The position numbers and the translations under genes are program-made. The notes beneath the pieces were generated by a model. It was given only the letters and a program-made list of their open reading frames with translations, did not search any database and was not told where the DNA came from. Of a stretch of DNA of 45,886 nucleotides, positions 33,087 to 41,238 are shown one piece after another (position 1 is the first letter of the stretch; the number at the start of each line of letters is the position of its first letter). This DNA comes from Ruminococcus flavefaciens (GTDB taxonomy: Bacteria; Bacillota; Clostridia; Oscillospirales; Ruminococcaceae): the NCBI GenBank assembly GCA_002371825.1, contig DFHF01000065.1, positions 1 to 45,886 on the forward strand, read 5' to 3'.

Positions 33087-33166
33087 CGGGACATTTTTCC
33101 GGATATCATCCCCACCTACAGCATTGCTTTAAGCTTTGTCCGAAAAAATCATGTAAGGAGAATATT

Positions 33167-33976
33167 ATGAAAAAATTTGCATTTATAACCGCACTTCTTC
33201 TCTGCCTCAGCGCTTTTTCTGCCTGCGGAGATACTGATGACGGCGGCAGCAGCAAGAAGAGCTCCTCAAAGTCTTCACCGGCTTATGAGGCAAATGACGA
33301 TGACGATATTGAGAAAACCACCGATGATGAAGAGGTTACCACAGAAGAGATCACTACAGAAGAGAAAACTACAGAGGAGATAACTACCGAAGCAGCGACA
33401 GAGGCTCCTACTGAGGCTAAGGAGGATATCTCTTTTGTAAGAGGCCGCACTGAGAATAACTCATATATCTCAGAGTATGCCAATTTCAGATTCGATGCCG
33501 ATGCTGACTGGACATACGCTACAGAAGAGCAGATGCTTAAGCTTATGGGTATCGCTACAAGCCAGACCGGTACAAAGGATGAGATAGATAAGCTCATTGC
33601 TGACCAGGCTGTAATATATGATGCTCATGTAATTAAAAATGACGGCCAGAAAAACGTTATATTCATGTTTGAGAATGTCAGAAAAGAAGGCGCAGACCCG
33701 GATGCTCTCAATGCTGAGTCATTCCTCCAGATACTCCAGCTCAACCTCAATAAATCTCCTGATGAGGAATACGGCAATTACTCGGAGATAAAGAGCTTCA
33801 ATATCGGCAGTGATGAGTATAAGTACTTTACCACTACAAATGATTCATCTGCGGCAGGTACTCTCTATCAGACCTATGCCTGCAAGAAGGTGGATGATTA
33901 TTACTTCGGTATAATCTATACCTCCGCTCAGGACGATTTCTCAAGCATTACAGGCAATTTCAGCACTATAAAATAA
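33167..33976 (+). CDS. Putative lipoprotein with Thr/Glu repeat linker
   Basis: A 269-residue protein with signal peptide and lipobox AFSACGDT (Cys near 20). Residues about 42-85 form a low-complexity linker of TTEE/TTEA repeats that would extend the domain from the membrane. The globular part (about 90-269) has YANFRFDADADWTYATEEQM and ends DDFSSITGNFSTIK. The pattern resembles PsbP/DUF-type surface domains, but I cannot assign it. AAGGAG precedes the ATG at 33167. The azlC gene starts directly after its stop. Confidence 0.8.
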   Translation: MKKFAFITALLLCLSAFSACGDTDDGGSSKKSSSKSSPAYEANDDDDIEKTTDDEEVTTEEITTEEKTTEEITTEAATEAPTEAKEDISFVRGRTENNSYISEYANFRFDADADWTYATEEQMLKLMGIATSQTGTKDEIDKLIADQAVIYDAHVIKNDGQKNVIFMFENVRKEGADPDALNAESFLQILQLNLNKSPDEEYGNYSEIKSFNIGSDEYKYFTTTNDSSAAGTLYQTYACKKVDDYYFGIIYTSAQDDFSSITGNFSTIK

Positions 33977-34681
33977 ATGAGCCGACACTTTCTTCGTGGC
34001 ATGGTCCACGGTATCCCTATTGCACTCGGATACCTTTCGGTATCATTCGGCTTCGGTATCATGGCTGTCAGGGCAGGGCTTACCCCTGCTGCGGCTACTG
34101 TGATATCTGCCTCTAATCTCACATCCGCAGGACAGGCTGCCGGTGTGGATATAATTGCCGCTTCCGGAGCGGTTATCGAAATGATACTTGTGCAGCTCAC
34201 TATTAATATAAGGTACTCTTTAATGGCACTGTCCCTTTCGCAGAAGCTGGATAAGAGCTTTACTGCTCCCCACAGATTTGCCGCCTCATACGGCATTACT
34301 GATGAGATATTTGCTGTTTGTTCAGCTCAGACAGAACCGCTTACCCCTTGCTATATGTACGGCATGATACTGGTCGCCTTTGCAGGCTGGGTCAGCGGTA
34401 CTGCACTTGGGGCTGCAGCAGGACAGCTCCTTCCCGCAGCTCTCAGCAGTGCGCTCGGTATAGTGCTCTATGGAATGTTCCTTGCTATAATCATACCGCC
34501 TTCAAGAAAACAGAAAAGTGTGCTGGCAGTTGTTCTGGCAGCAGCGGCTGTGAGTATCCTGTTCAGGTACGTTATTACGGCGGTCAGCGGAGGCTTTGCG
34601 GTTATTATCAGCGCAGTTGCAGCCTCTGCCGCAGGTGCTCTCCTGTTCCCTGTCAAGGATGAAGAGGAGGCTGAAGCGTGA
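33977..34681 (+). CDS. azlC: AzlC-family branched-chain amino acid exporter subunit
   Basis: A 234-residue membrane protein with about six to eight hydrophobic segments. GMVHGIPIALGYLSVSFGFG at the N-terminus and SASNLTSAGQAAG near 50 are typical of AzlC. With AzlD it exports branched-chain amino acids and analogues. The ATG follows the lipoprotein stop with no spacer and no clear Shine-Dalgarno site, so reinitiation is likely. It overlaps azlD by four bases. Its presence fits the branched-chain theme of the vorB operon, though the two are not linked. Confidence 0.92.
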   Translation: MSRHFLRGMVHGIPIALGYLSVSFGFGIMAVRAGLTPAAATVISASNLTSAGQAAGVDIIAASGAVIEMILVQLTINIRYSLMALSLSQKLDKSFTAPHRFAASYGITDEIFAVCSAQTEPLTPCYMYGMILVAFAGWVSGTALGAAAGQLLPAALSSALGIVLYGMFLAIIIPPSRKQKSVLAVVLAAAAVSILFRYVITAVSGGFAVIISAVAASAAGALLFPVKDEEEAEA

Positions 34682-34977
34682 ATATAGCTGTTTATATTAT
34701 CGTGATGGCTCTGGTGACTTACCTCATCAGAATGATACCATTCGTCTTTTTCAGGAAGAAGATAAAGTCCCGTTTCTTCCGCAGCTTCCTGTACTATATC
34801 CCGTATGGTGTGCTTAGCGCTATGACTATACCTGCTATATTCTACAGCACCGGCAGTGTGGTCACAGCTGTGGCGGGTACGGTCGCTGCAGTGGTACTGG
34901 CTTATTTCGGCCTTCCGCTTATAGTCGTGGCTCTTGCAGCTGCGGCAGCTGCATTTGCAGCAGGATTCTTTATATAA
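34678..34977 (+). CDS. azlD: AzlD-family branched-chain amino acid exporter subunit
   Basis: A 99-residue membrane protein with about three to four helices. TYLIRMIPFVFFRKKIKSRF followed by FLYYIPYGVLSAMTIPAIFYS is characteristic of AzlD. The start is GTG at 34678, overlapping the azlC stop (GTGA), which sets equal synthesis of the two subunits. A terminator begins 19 bp after the TAA. Confidence 0.92.
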   Translation: MNIAVYIIVMALVTYLIRMIPFVFFRKKIKSRFFRSFLYYIPYGVLSAMTIPAIFYSTGSVVTAVAGTVAAVVLAYFGLPLIVVALAAAAAAFAAGFFI

Positions 34978-34995
34978 ATGGATAACCATAAGAAT

Positions 34996-35022
34996 GCGAA
35001 CGGCTGATGCTGTTCGCTTTTT
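34996..35022 (+). terminator. Terminator of azlCD
   Basis: GCGAACGGC (34996-35004) pairs with GCTGTTCGC (35009-35017), nine pairs with one G-T wobble, around TGAT, followed by TTTTT. Confidence 0.88.
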
Positions 35023-35048
35023 GTTATCTGTGCATAAAAAATTATGAT
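35021..35048 (+). promoter_or_regulatory. Candidate promoter of the phage-type module
   Basis: TTGTTA (35021-35026) and TATGAT (35043-35048) are 16 bp apart. Transcription would start near 35055, only a few bases before a strong terminator at 35061. Confidence 0.5.
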
Positions 35049-35060
35049 ATTTTTGTTCAT

Positions 35061-35090
35061 CTCTCCGATTATCCGGAGAGATTTTTTTAT
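35061..35090 (+). terminator. Leader terminator in front of the terminase genes
   Basis: CTCTCCG (35061-35067) pairs with CGGAGAG (35074-35080) and is followed by seven T. No gene lies between the azlCD terminator and this one, so it appears to act on the short transcript from the 35021-35048 promoter. Downstream, small inverted repeats (TACAACG/CGTTGTA at 35093-35113) lead to the terS ribosome-binding site. Confidence 0.85.
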
Positions 35091-35180
35091 TGTACAACGG
35101 GCAGACGTTGTATTTCGGCTGATAACCTGCCCCTTATGAACGGAGCCTTTCCGCTCATAACTGAAAGGAGGTCTTATCAT

Positions 35181-35672
35181 TTGCAGGATAAAAACCAACT
35201 CGTTTCCATGAGAAACGCTTTCTGCTGCTATTATGCAGTTCTGGGAGATGTCACTGAGGCGGCTGTAAGGGCTGGCTTCAGCAGGGGAAATGCTCTCGCT
35301 GAGGGCATAGAATGTCTCAGCTCTGCCCATTGCAGGAAAAAGATAGCCAGACTGAGAGAAATGATGACGGATACGGGAAATGTGGCTGCGGGTCTGAAAA
35401 GACTCGCTTTCGGGAACTGCTCTGATGCTGTATATCTTGTATTTGCTGATGAGCTGCCGCCGCCGGAGGTCATAGAAAAGCTTGACCTCTTTAACGTCTC
35501 GGAGATAAAAAGAGTCAAGGGCGGAGGAGTAGAGGTAAAGCTGTTCGACAGGCTGAAGGCACTGGAAAAGCTTTTTGAGCTGGAAAATGCCTTCGCTGAC
35601 CGGAACAGAGCCGCAGATCTCATTTCTGCACTGACCTCTCAGCCTGAGGACGGTGATGCTGTTGAGGATTAA
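35181..35672 (+). CDS. Phage terminase small subunit-like protein
   Basis: A 163-residue protein. An N-terminal helix-turn-helix-like region (QLVSMRNAFCCYYAVLGDVT, then EAAVRAGFSRGNALAEGIE) fits DNA recognition by small terminases, and a long helical C-terminus (FDRLKALEKLFELENAF) fits oligomerisation. It would mark DNA for packaging and regulate the large subunit just downstream. TTG at 35181 is chosen because AAAGGAGG lies ten bases upstream; ATG at 35208 is the alternative. The longer open frame back to 35007 crosses the leader terminator and is not used. Confidence 0.75.
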   Translation: MQDKNQLVSMRNAFCCYYAVLGDVTEAAVRAGFSRGNALAEGIECLSSAHCRKKIARLREMMTDTGNVAAGLKRLAFGNCSDAVYLVFADELPPPEVIEKLDLFNVSEIKRVKGGGVEVKLFDRLKALEKLFELENAFADRNRAADLISALTSQPEDGDAVED

Positions 35673-36909
35673 AAAACTGTCCGTAAAACAGCGGCTCACT
35701 ATGAACTGGTGGAAGGACCCGGCTTACCGTGACCGTGACGCTATAATATGCGACGGTGCTGTGAGAAGCGGAAAAACTCTCTCCATGTCCCTGGGATTCA
35801 TATTCTGGGCTTCAGCTTCTTTCAGCGGAGCAGCCTTCGCTCTATGCGGCAAGACTATAACCTCTCTCCGCAGAAATGTTGTTACACCTCTTCTGCCTAT
35901 GCTGAAGGAGTACGGCTTTATCTGCATCGAAAAGGTAAGCAGGAATTACTTCGATGTTACCTTCCTGGGAAGGACAAACCGGTTTTACGTCTTCGGCGGA
36001 AAGGATGAGAGCTCTGCTGCACTTATTCAGGGTATGACCCTTGCAGGTGTGTTCTTTGATGAGGCTGCACTTATGCCTCGTTCATTTGTGGAGCAGGCTA
36101 TGGCAAGATGCTCTGTCAGCGGGGCAAAAATGTGGTTCAACTGCAATCCGGATAATCCCTCCCATTGGTTCTATAATGAGTGGATAAAAAAGGCTGACGA
36201 GAAAAACGCACTTGTGCTCCATTTTACCATGGACGATAATCCCTCCCTGTCAAAGGCTGTTAAGGAACGCTATAAAAGACTTTATTCCGGAGCCTTTTAT
36301 GACAGGTTCGTGCTGGGAAAATGGACCGCTTCCGAGGGTGTGGTCTATCCTATGTTCAGTCCTGAGGATCACGTTTACAGCGGTGAGAAAGAGTGCAGCC
36401 GATTCGTCATTTCCTGTGATTACGGCACTGTGAATCCTTCGTCTTTTGGCCTCTGGGGACTCTCCGGCGGTGTCTGGCACCGCATAAAGGAGTACTACTA
36501 CTCCTCGAAAAGAGAAGGAGTTTCCCGTACTGACGAGGAACACTATGCCGCTCTGGAGGAGCTTGCCGCAGGCAGGGATATAGATCATATCATAGTTGAT
36601 CCCTCCGCAGCAAGCTTTATCGAGTGTATCCGCAGACACGGCAGATTCAGAGTGGTGAAAGCCGATAATGATGTTATCTCAGGAATAAGACTGGTAAGCA
36701 CTGTGCTCAGACAGAATAAGCTGAGGTTCCATGAATCATGCAGGGATATATTGCGTGAATTTCAGCTCTACCGCTGGAGTGAAAAGGCTGGGGCAGATGC
36801 TCCCATAAAGGAAAACGATCACGCTATGGACGATATGCGCTATTTCGTCACTGATACGTTCGGCCGCAGGAATGACTGCGATCTTTTCGCTATTTCTGTG
36901 GCAAGATAG
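35656..36909 (+). CDS. Phage terminase large subunit, PBSX type
   Basis: A 417-residue packaging motor. The ATPase half has Walker A GAVRSGKT near 35, Walker B VFFDEAAL near 135 and the coupling motif FNCNPDNPSHWF. The nuclease half has the first acidic residue in SCDYGTVNPSSFGLW near 255, IIVDPSAASF, and ends DHAMDDMRYFVTDTF. All residues needed for activity appear present. The start is uncertain between GTG 35653, ATG 35656 and TTG 35662; it overlaps terS by about 17 bases. The stop is TAG, which no host gene called here uses. Confidence 0.93.
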   Translation: MLLRIKKLSVKQRLTMNWWKDPAYRDRDAIICDGAVRSGKTLSMSLGFIFWASASFSGAAFALCGKTITSLRRNVVTPLLPMLKEYGFICIEKVSRNYFDVTFLGRTNRFYVFGGKDESSAALIQGMTLAGVFFDEAALMPRSFVEQAMARCSVSGAKMWFNCNPDNPSHWFYNEWIKKADEKNALVLHFTMDDNPSLSKAVKERYKRLYSGAFYDRFVLGKWTASEGVVYPMFSPEDHVYSGEKECSRFVISCDYGTVNPSSFGLWGLSGGVWHRIKEYYYSSKREGVSRTDEEHYAALEELAAGRDIDHIIVDPSAASFIECIRRHGRFRVVKADNDVISGIRLVSTVLRQNKLRFHESCRDILREFQLYRWSEKAGADAPIKENDHAMDDMRYFVTDTFGRRNDCDLFAISVAR

Positions 36910-36951
36910 CTGTTAAGGCTCCGTTCATGATTCTTGACGCAAGGAGGTATT

Positions 36952-38100
36952 ATGAAACTTTTCAAAAAGAAAAAGCAGTCCGCAGCAGTTACTGAAATAG
37001 CTTCCGCTCAGCGCAGCTCAGGGCTGGGGAACACTCTTCCGCCTGCGGTGGAGCCCTTTGAAAAGGAGCTCTATGACAGGCTGAGATATGCTGTTCCCAT
37101 TATTGATGCTGCTATTATGAAGATAATCCGTCTTACCGGCGGCTTCAGAGTGATCTGCTCGGACCCGGAACATCAGCAGGCTCTTGACAGCTTTATCGAG
37201 AACGTTCCTGTTGGTATCTCAGGAAGGTCGGTGAGCTGCTTTGCTGATAATTTCCTCGATAGCCTGCTGACCTATGGCAGCGCTGTTGGTGAGATAGCTT
37301 CGGACAGCTCTGAGAGCCGCATTGCAGGGCTCTGGAACGGTGATGTTTCCCGTATAAGAGTTACCTCCGGAGCAGACCCGTTCACCAGACGCTATATGCT
37401 GAGACTGGCTGACGGCAGCGAAAAGTCTGTCTCTCATCCGGAGCGTATAGTCTATGCTTCGCTTACCGGCGGACATTCTATACTCCGGGGCCTGCCTGCC
37501 CTCAGCAGCATATTGCTGAGAATATACGAGTGTATCGGTCAGAACTATGACCGTGCCGGAAATGTGAGATATGCTGTGACTTACAGACCGCCTGCCGGCT
37601 CGGGAGATATGATGTACTCCCGTGAACGTGCTCAGCTCATCGCAGAACAGTGGGCGGACGGTATGAATTCCGCACGCTGCGGCCAGGTCAAGGACTTTGT
37701 GGCTGTGGGAGATGTGGATATCAAGGTCATCGGCGCAGACAATCAGCTCTTTGATACCAATGTGCCGGTGCGTCAGCTTCTGGAACAGATAGTTGCAAAG
37801 CTCTCAATACCACCGTTCCTTCTGGGACTGAGCTGGAGCAGCACAGAGAGGATGTCCTCGCAGCAGGCGGATATACTCACATCGGAGCTGGAATACTACC
37901 GGCGCCTGCTCACTCCTGTTATATGTGATATCGGAAATGCGTTTCTGGCCTCTTCCGGCTGGGATTCGGTATGCAGTGTGGAGTGGAGCAATATCAATCT
38001 TCAGGATGAATCCGTGCTTGCGGATTCTCGTCTGAAAAACGCTCAGGCCAGGGAGATAGAGCTCAGGCTTGAAAGCTATCAGGATCAAAACACAAAATAA
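36952..38100 (+). CDS. Phage portal protein
   Basis: A 382-residue portal protein, the 12-fold ring through which DNA enters the capsid and to which terminase and connector bind. It starts KLFKKKKQ after AAGGAGG; the family-like core includes LYDRLRYAVPIIDAAIMKII, LTYGSAVGEI, a clip-region HPERIVY and the SIPPFLLGLSWSSTERMSSQ crown segment. The length is on the short side of portals (380-500). It lies 42 bp after terL. No separate head-morphogenesis (SPP1 gp7) gene follows; instead a 97-bp structured spacer leads to the capsid gene. Confidence 0.92.
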   Translation: MKLFKKKKQSAAVTEIASAQRSSGLGNTLPPAVEPFEKELYDRLRYAVPIIDAAIMKIIRLTGGFRVICSDPEHQQALDSFIENVPVGISGRSVSCFADNFLDSLLTYGSAVGEIASDSSESRIAGLWNGDVSRIRVTSGADPFTRRYMLRLADGSEKSVSHPERIVYASLTGGHSILRGLPALSSILLRIYECIGQNYDRAGNVRYAVTYRPPAGSGDMMYSRERAQLIAEQWADGMNSARCGQVKDFVAVGDVDIKVIGADNQLFDTNVPVRQLLEQIVAKLSIPPFLLGLSWSSTERMSSQQADILTSELEYYRRLLTPVICDIGNAFLASSGWDSVCSVEWSNINLQDESVLADSRLKNAQAREIELRLESYQDQNTK

Positions 38101-38197
38101 AAAGCTGATGGCGGCAAGAAACGGGCATTCAGAGAAGTGCTGCATACTTCTCCCGCATTGACCGACGCTTTCAGCAATTAATATCAGGAGGTAATTT
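38101..38197 (+). other. Structured spacer between portal and capsid genes
   Basis: GAGAAGT (38132-38138) pairs with ACTTCTC (38146-38152), extended by GGG/CCC flanks, and GCTGA (38104-38108) pairs with TCAGC near the end (about 38171-38175), enclosing it. A 17-codon ORF inside has no ribosome-binding site. It may be an RNA processing or stability element for the capsid message. Confidence 0.4.
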
Positions 38198-39157
38198 ATG
38201 TATAACAATATCAGACTTGAAAAAGGCCTTTATAACCTCAGCGGAAAGTCATTCACCGCTGCACTTGAGGAGCTTGACCCCTCCTCTGCATATGCCGGCA
38301 CCCCTCTTGAAAAGCTGGACGCTTTTGAGAGACAGCTCAAGAGATTCAATATCAGGATAAACGGTCCTGAGTGCGATAAGGTGGAGAAGTTCTTCTCTTC
38401 CACTGAGACCGCTGTACTCTTCCCGGAGTTCGTCACCCGCAGTATAAAAAAGGGCTTTGATGAGACAGTTCTTTCCTCTGTATGCGCTGCTAAGACAGTA
38501 TGCTCATCCAGTCAGTATCTTGGCTGCACTCTTACTGATACTGCTGCCTATACCGATACTGCGGAGGCCACTGCTCTCCCTGCGGCAACAGTAAGAGAGG
38601 ACGAGGAGACTACCGTCCTTGCAAAGTACGGCAGACTTATTACCGCTTCATATGAGGCTGTCCGCCAGCAGAGACTTGACGTTTTCGGTATCATGCTCAG
38701 AAGTATCGGAGTGAAGCTTGCAGCGGCTGTAGTCAAGGCTGCTGTTGATGTTCTTGTGGATGACGCTTCTGAGATAACCACTTCTGCTCTTACCTACAGT
38801 GACCTTGCCAAGCTCTATGGTCAGTTCGACTGCTTCGATATGACTACTATCATAGCTTCTCCGCAGCTTGCTTCACAGATAGCTGCTATGGAACAGCTCA
38901 AGGACTGCTCTGCTGATGCAGACGGCCGCCTTATCCTTCCCTTCGGCTCAGAGCTTATCAAGACCTCTGCTGCCGGAAACAGCAAGATAATCGGCATCGA
39001 CCGCAATTTCGCCCTCGAATTCATTACCAGCACCGACCTTGTAATGGAGACCGATAAGCTTATCGACCGTCAGCTTGACCAGATGACAGTCTCAGTTACC
39101 TGCGGCTTCAAGAAGATAACTCCTGCCGCTGTCAAGGTGCTGAAGATAACTGAATAA
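38198..39157 (+). CDS. Phage major capsid protein (HK97-like)
   Basis: A 319-residue protein. An N-terminal arm with LDAFERQLKRFNIRING is followed by FFSSTETAVLFPEFVTRSIKKGF (quoted in part), EETTVLAKYGRLITASYEA, the long helix FGIMLRSIGVKLAAAVV (spine-like) and a C-terminal beta-rich segment. The organisation fits HK97-fold capsid proteins and the position after the portal agrees. AGGAGG precedes the ATG, and the strong codon bias here suggests high expression. There is no separate scaffold gene and no long cleavable delta domain. An encapsulin-like role is a remote alternative because portal and terminase are present. Confidence 0.82.
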   Translation: MYNNIRLEKGLYNLSGKSFTAALEELDPSSAYAGTPLEKLDAFERQLKRFNIRINGPECDKVEKFFSSTETAVLFPEFVTRSIKKGFDETVLSSVCAAKTVCSSSQYLGCTLTDTAAYTDTAEATALPAATVREDEETTVLAKYGRLITASYEAVRQQRLDVFGIMLRSIGVKLAAAVVKAAVDVLVDDASEITTSALTYSDLAKLYGQFDCFDMTTIIASPQLASQIAAMEQLKDCSADADGRLILPFGSELIKTSAAGNSKIIGIDRNFALEFITSTDLVMETDKLIDRQLDQMTVSVTCGFKKITPAAVKVLKITE

Positions 39158-39170
39158 ATCCCGGTATCAG

Positions 39171-39202
39171 CTCCCAAAGGGGCTTTGCTCCCTTTGGGCA
39201 AG
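39171..39202 (+). promoter_or_regulatory. Perfect hairpin after the capsid gene, no T-tract
   Basis: CCCAAAGGG (39173-39181) pairs with CCCTTTGGG (39190-39198), extended by a G-T pair, around CTTTGC. No run of T follows, so it is more likely an mRNA-stabilising or processing element than a full terminator. Confidence 0.6.
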
Positions 39203-39229
39203 CTGCTTATCTATGAAAGGAGGAGTAAA

Positions 39230-40063
39230 ATGACTCCGGAGATACTTGACAAGATAAATAAATTCACACGCCGTCCGTTTACAGAGGATGAGGTGTATGT
39301 TTTTTCAGTGATACTCTGCGATAACGATATTGACCGTGACTGCGAGCGCTTCTCCGATGAAGCTCTGGAGACTATATGCCGCTCTTTTATTGGCAGGACC
39401 GGTATATCCGACCACCAGCCCTCTGCCGCCAACCAGACTGCCCGCATTTTCGATACGGAGCTTATCACTGACCCTGAACGGCTTACCGCTTACGGGGCTC
39501 CCTATAAATATGTGAAGGCCAGCGCCTATATGGTCCGTACTGACGATAACCGCAATCTCATTGCAGAGATAGACGGCGGCATTAAAAAAGAGGTGAGCAT
39601 TTCCTGCTCGGCAGCAAAGAAGCTCTGCTCTGTCTGCGGCTGCGATAAGTCGGTAAGCTCCTGTGATCACGTCAAGGGTAAGAAATACAGCGGCAAGCTC
39701 TGTCATACCATACTTGACGGTATCACCGATACCTATGAGTGGAGCTTCGTGGCTGTACCTGCTCAGGTCAATGCCGGTGTTACAAAGCATTTTTCATCGG
39801 AACCTGTAACGGCGGCTGCGGTATATCCTGCTCTTGAAGAGGCGGATAATGAGCTCCGCAGAGATATCCGGAGACTGGCTTATTTTGTGGGCGGAAGGAC
39901 TGCTTCGGATGCTGCTGCACTGACCTCGGCTTCTATGAACACCGGGCAGCTTGTAAGCTTCAAGCGTTCTCTCGAAAACCAGAGAACACGCAGCGAGCCT
40001 ATGGTGCAGCTCAGACCGGATGACGACGAAAAGGACGGCTCCGAGCAGTTTGCTATGAGATAG
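39230..40063 (+). CDS. Phage prohead protease-like protein with Cys-rich insert
   Basis: A 277-residue protein. The N-terminal half resembles capsid-maturation serine proteases: FSVILCDNDIDRDCERFSDE, then ISDHQPS with a candidate catalytic His62 and KKEVSISCS with a candidate Ser124. Between about 126 and 158 six cysteines and two histidines (CSVCGCDK, SSCDHVKG, LCH) could bind a metal, unusual for such a protease. The C-terminal part ends with a charged tail. In PBSX the equivalent gene precedes the capsid gene; here it follows it. AAAGGAGGAG is well placed. The stop is TAG. Confidence 0.65.
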   Translation: MTPEILDKINKFTRRPFTEDEVYVFSVILCDNDIDRDCERFSDEALETICRSFIGRTGISDHQPSAANQTARIFDTELITDPERLTAYGAPYKYVKASAYMVRTDDNRNLIAEIDGGIKKEVSISCSAAKKLCSVCGCDKSVSSCDHVKGKKYSGKLCHTILDGITDTYEWSFVAVPAQVNAGVTKHFSSEPVTAAAVYPALEEADNELRRDIRRLAYFVGGRTASDAAALTSASMNTGQLVSFKRSLENQRTRSEPMVQLRPDDDEKDGSEQFAMR

Positions 40064-40071
40064 GAGGTATT

Positions 40072-40437
40072 ATGAATATCGAATCAGTAAAATCACTTTT
40101 TTCACTGTTTTCCGGCGAGGAGGATACGGACCCGTATATTCCGATGATACGCCTTGCCATGAAGGAAACAGAGAAAATGCTGCTCCCGGACGCTGATGCC
40201 TCGGATATAAGGCTTGACTTTCTCAGTGCAGCTATCGCATTCTACAGGGTCCGCCGTATAATGGCAGCCCGTGACCGGGAGAAATTTGTCTATGCCGGCA
40301 AAATGCCGTCATCAGGTCAGGACAGCTCTGCGGCCTACGCTGAGAGCCTTCTTCGGGATTATCTTGACCTGTGCAGCGGCCTTATCAGCTCAGGGACATT
40401 TGTCTTTATGAGCTTCTCCGGCGGAAAGGAGATTTGA
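40072..40437 (+). CDS. Head-tail connector-like protein
   Basis: A 121-residue, mainly helical protein (LFSGEEDTDPYIPMIRLAMK, then LDFLSAAIAFYRVRRIMAAR and AESLLRDYLDLCSGLI). Size, helical character and position after capsid and protease fit the gp6/YqbG-type connector that binds below the portal. Sequence alone does not prove it. It is eight bases after the protease stop with GGAGG in between, and one base before the next gene. Confidence 0.55.
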   Translation: MNIESVKSLFSLFSGEEDTDPYIPMIRLAMKETEKMLLPDADASDIRLDFLSAAIAFYRVRRIMAARDREKFVYAGKMPSSGQDSSAAYAESLLRDYLDLCSGLISSGTFVFMSFSGGKEI

Positions 40438-40438
40438 T

Positions 40439-40849
40439 ATGCTCAGAAAGCTTATGGAGGAAACAGCAGCAAGACTCCGTGCAAGCGGGGCTTCTCACGT
40501 TTACAGCGCCTTTGACGCTGTGGATATACAGAAAAAGGGACGCAGCATATTTACTGTGATAGATGTAAGCTCCTTTGAGTGCAGCACTCCGATATATTCG
40601 CTGAGCACTATATATCTGCCTTTCAAGGCGGAGCTCTCCCTCAGGATAACCGCTCCTGAGTGCTGGACCATGGAACAGCTTTACGATTATTTTGACCAGT
40701 ATATCGCTCCGGCAGTGGAGGCAATGTCAGACCTTAACTGCTCTCTCAGGAGCCTTACACTTAAACCGGATTCCAATATCCGCAGACTTGTTATGACAGT
40801 AAAGCTGTCGGCAGGAGGTATCATCAGGACAGAAAGGAGCAGCGCATGA
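40439..40849 (+). CDS. Phage-module protein, possibly head-closure or tail-terminator
   Basis: A 136-residue mixed alpha/beta protein (LMEETAARLRASGASHVYSA, then IFTVIDVSSFECSTPIYSLS and LRSLTLKPDSNIRRLVMTVK). I do not recognise a family. In PBSX-like operons this place is taken by xkdI/xkdJ products, which close the head or terminate the tail tube. Overlap of four bases (ATGA) with the next gene indicates coupling. Confidence 0.5.
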   Translation: MLRKLMEETAARLRASGASHVYSAFDAVDIQKKGRSIFTVIDVSSFECSTPIYSLSTIYLPFKAELSLRITAPECWTMEQLYDYFDQYIAPAVEAMSDLNCSLRSLTLKPDSNIRRLVMTVKLSAGGIIRTERSSA

Positions 40850-41238
40850 GCAGTATCACTACCCTTACAGAGCGTGAGGCTGTGCCGGTAACATTCGGGA
40901 ATCATACCTTGTGGTGTGAGAGCTTCCGTGCTGAGGAGACAAGAGCATTTTCAGAGACCTCGTCGGCTGACGGGGGAGGGCTTGTTACAAACAGTTTCCC
41001 TAAGCTTATGAAGCTCACCTTCAGCGGACGTATCTGTGATGCGGATTCACCTCTGGGATTTGTTGCGGCTGCAAGCGATATGCTCAGGGACGGACAGTCC
41101 TTTACGGTGGAATACCGTGGGCTAAGCTTTTCAGACTGCCGCATACAGTCCTTCAAAGCTGAGGATAAGGGGGAGGCATTTATCTATGCGGAGCTCTCGG
41201 TGCTCAGTACCGGTGCGGAAGAGGAGGAGGGACGATGA
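40846..41238 (+). CDS. Phage-module protein, beta-rich, unknown
   Basis: A 130-residue protein with alternating beta-strand pattern (VPVTFGNHTLWCESFRAEE, LMKLTFSGRICDADSPLGF, QSFTVEYRGLSFSDCRIQSF). It could be a tube-initiator or baseplate beta-sandwich like the N-terminal part of XkdP, but this is a guess from pattern and from being coupled (ATGA overlaps) to the hub-like gene downstream. No LysM domain is present. Confidence 0.5.
   Translation: MSSITTLTEREAVPVTFGNHTLWCESFRAEETRAFSETSSADGGGLVTNSFPKLMKLTFSGRICDADSPLGFVAAASDMLRDGQSFTVEYRGLSFSDCRIQSFKAEDKGEAFIYAELSVLSTGAEEEEGR

Noticed and set aside
32907..33976. The 59-residue lipoprotein as the detached front of the next lipoprotein (frameshift)
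   Set aside because: The next gene has its own ribosome-binding site, complete signal peptide and lipobox.
34902..35699. Minus-strand frame of 265 codons opposite azlD and terS
   Set aside because: Low-quality sequence antisense to two supported genes and across two terminators.
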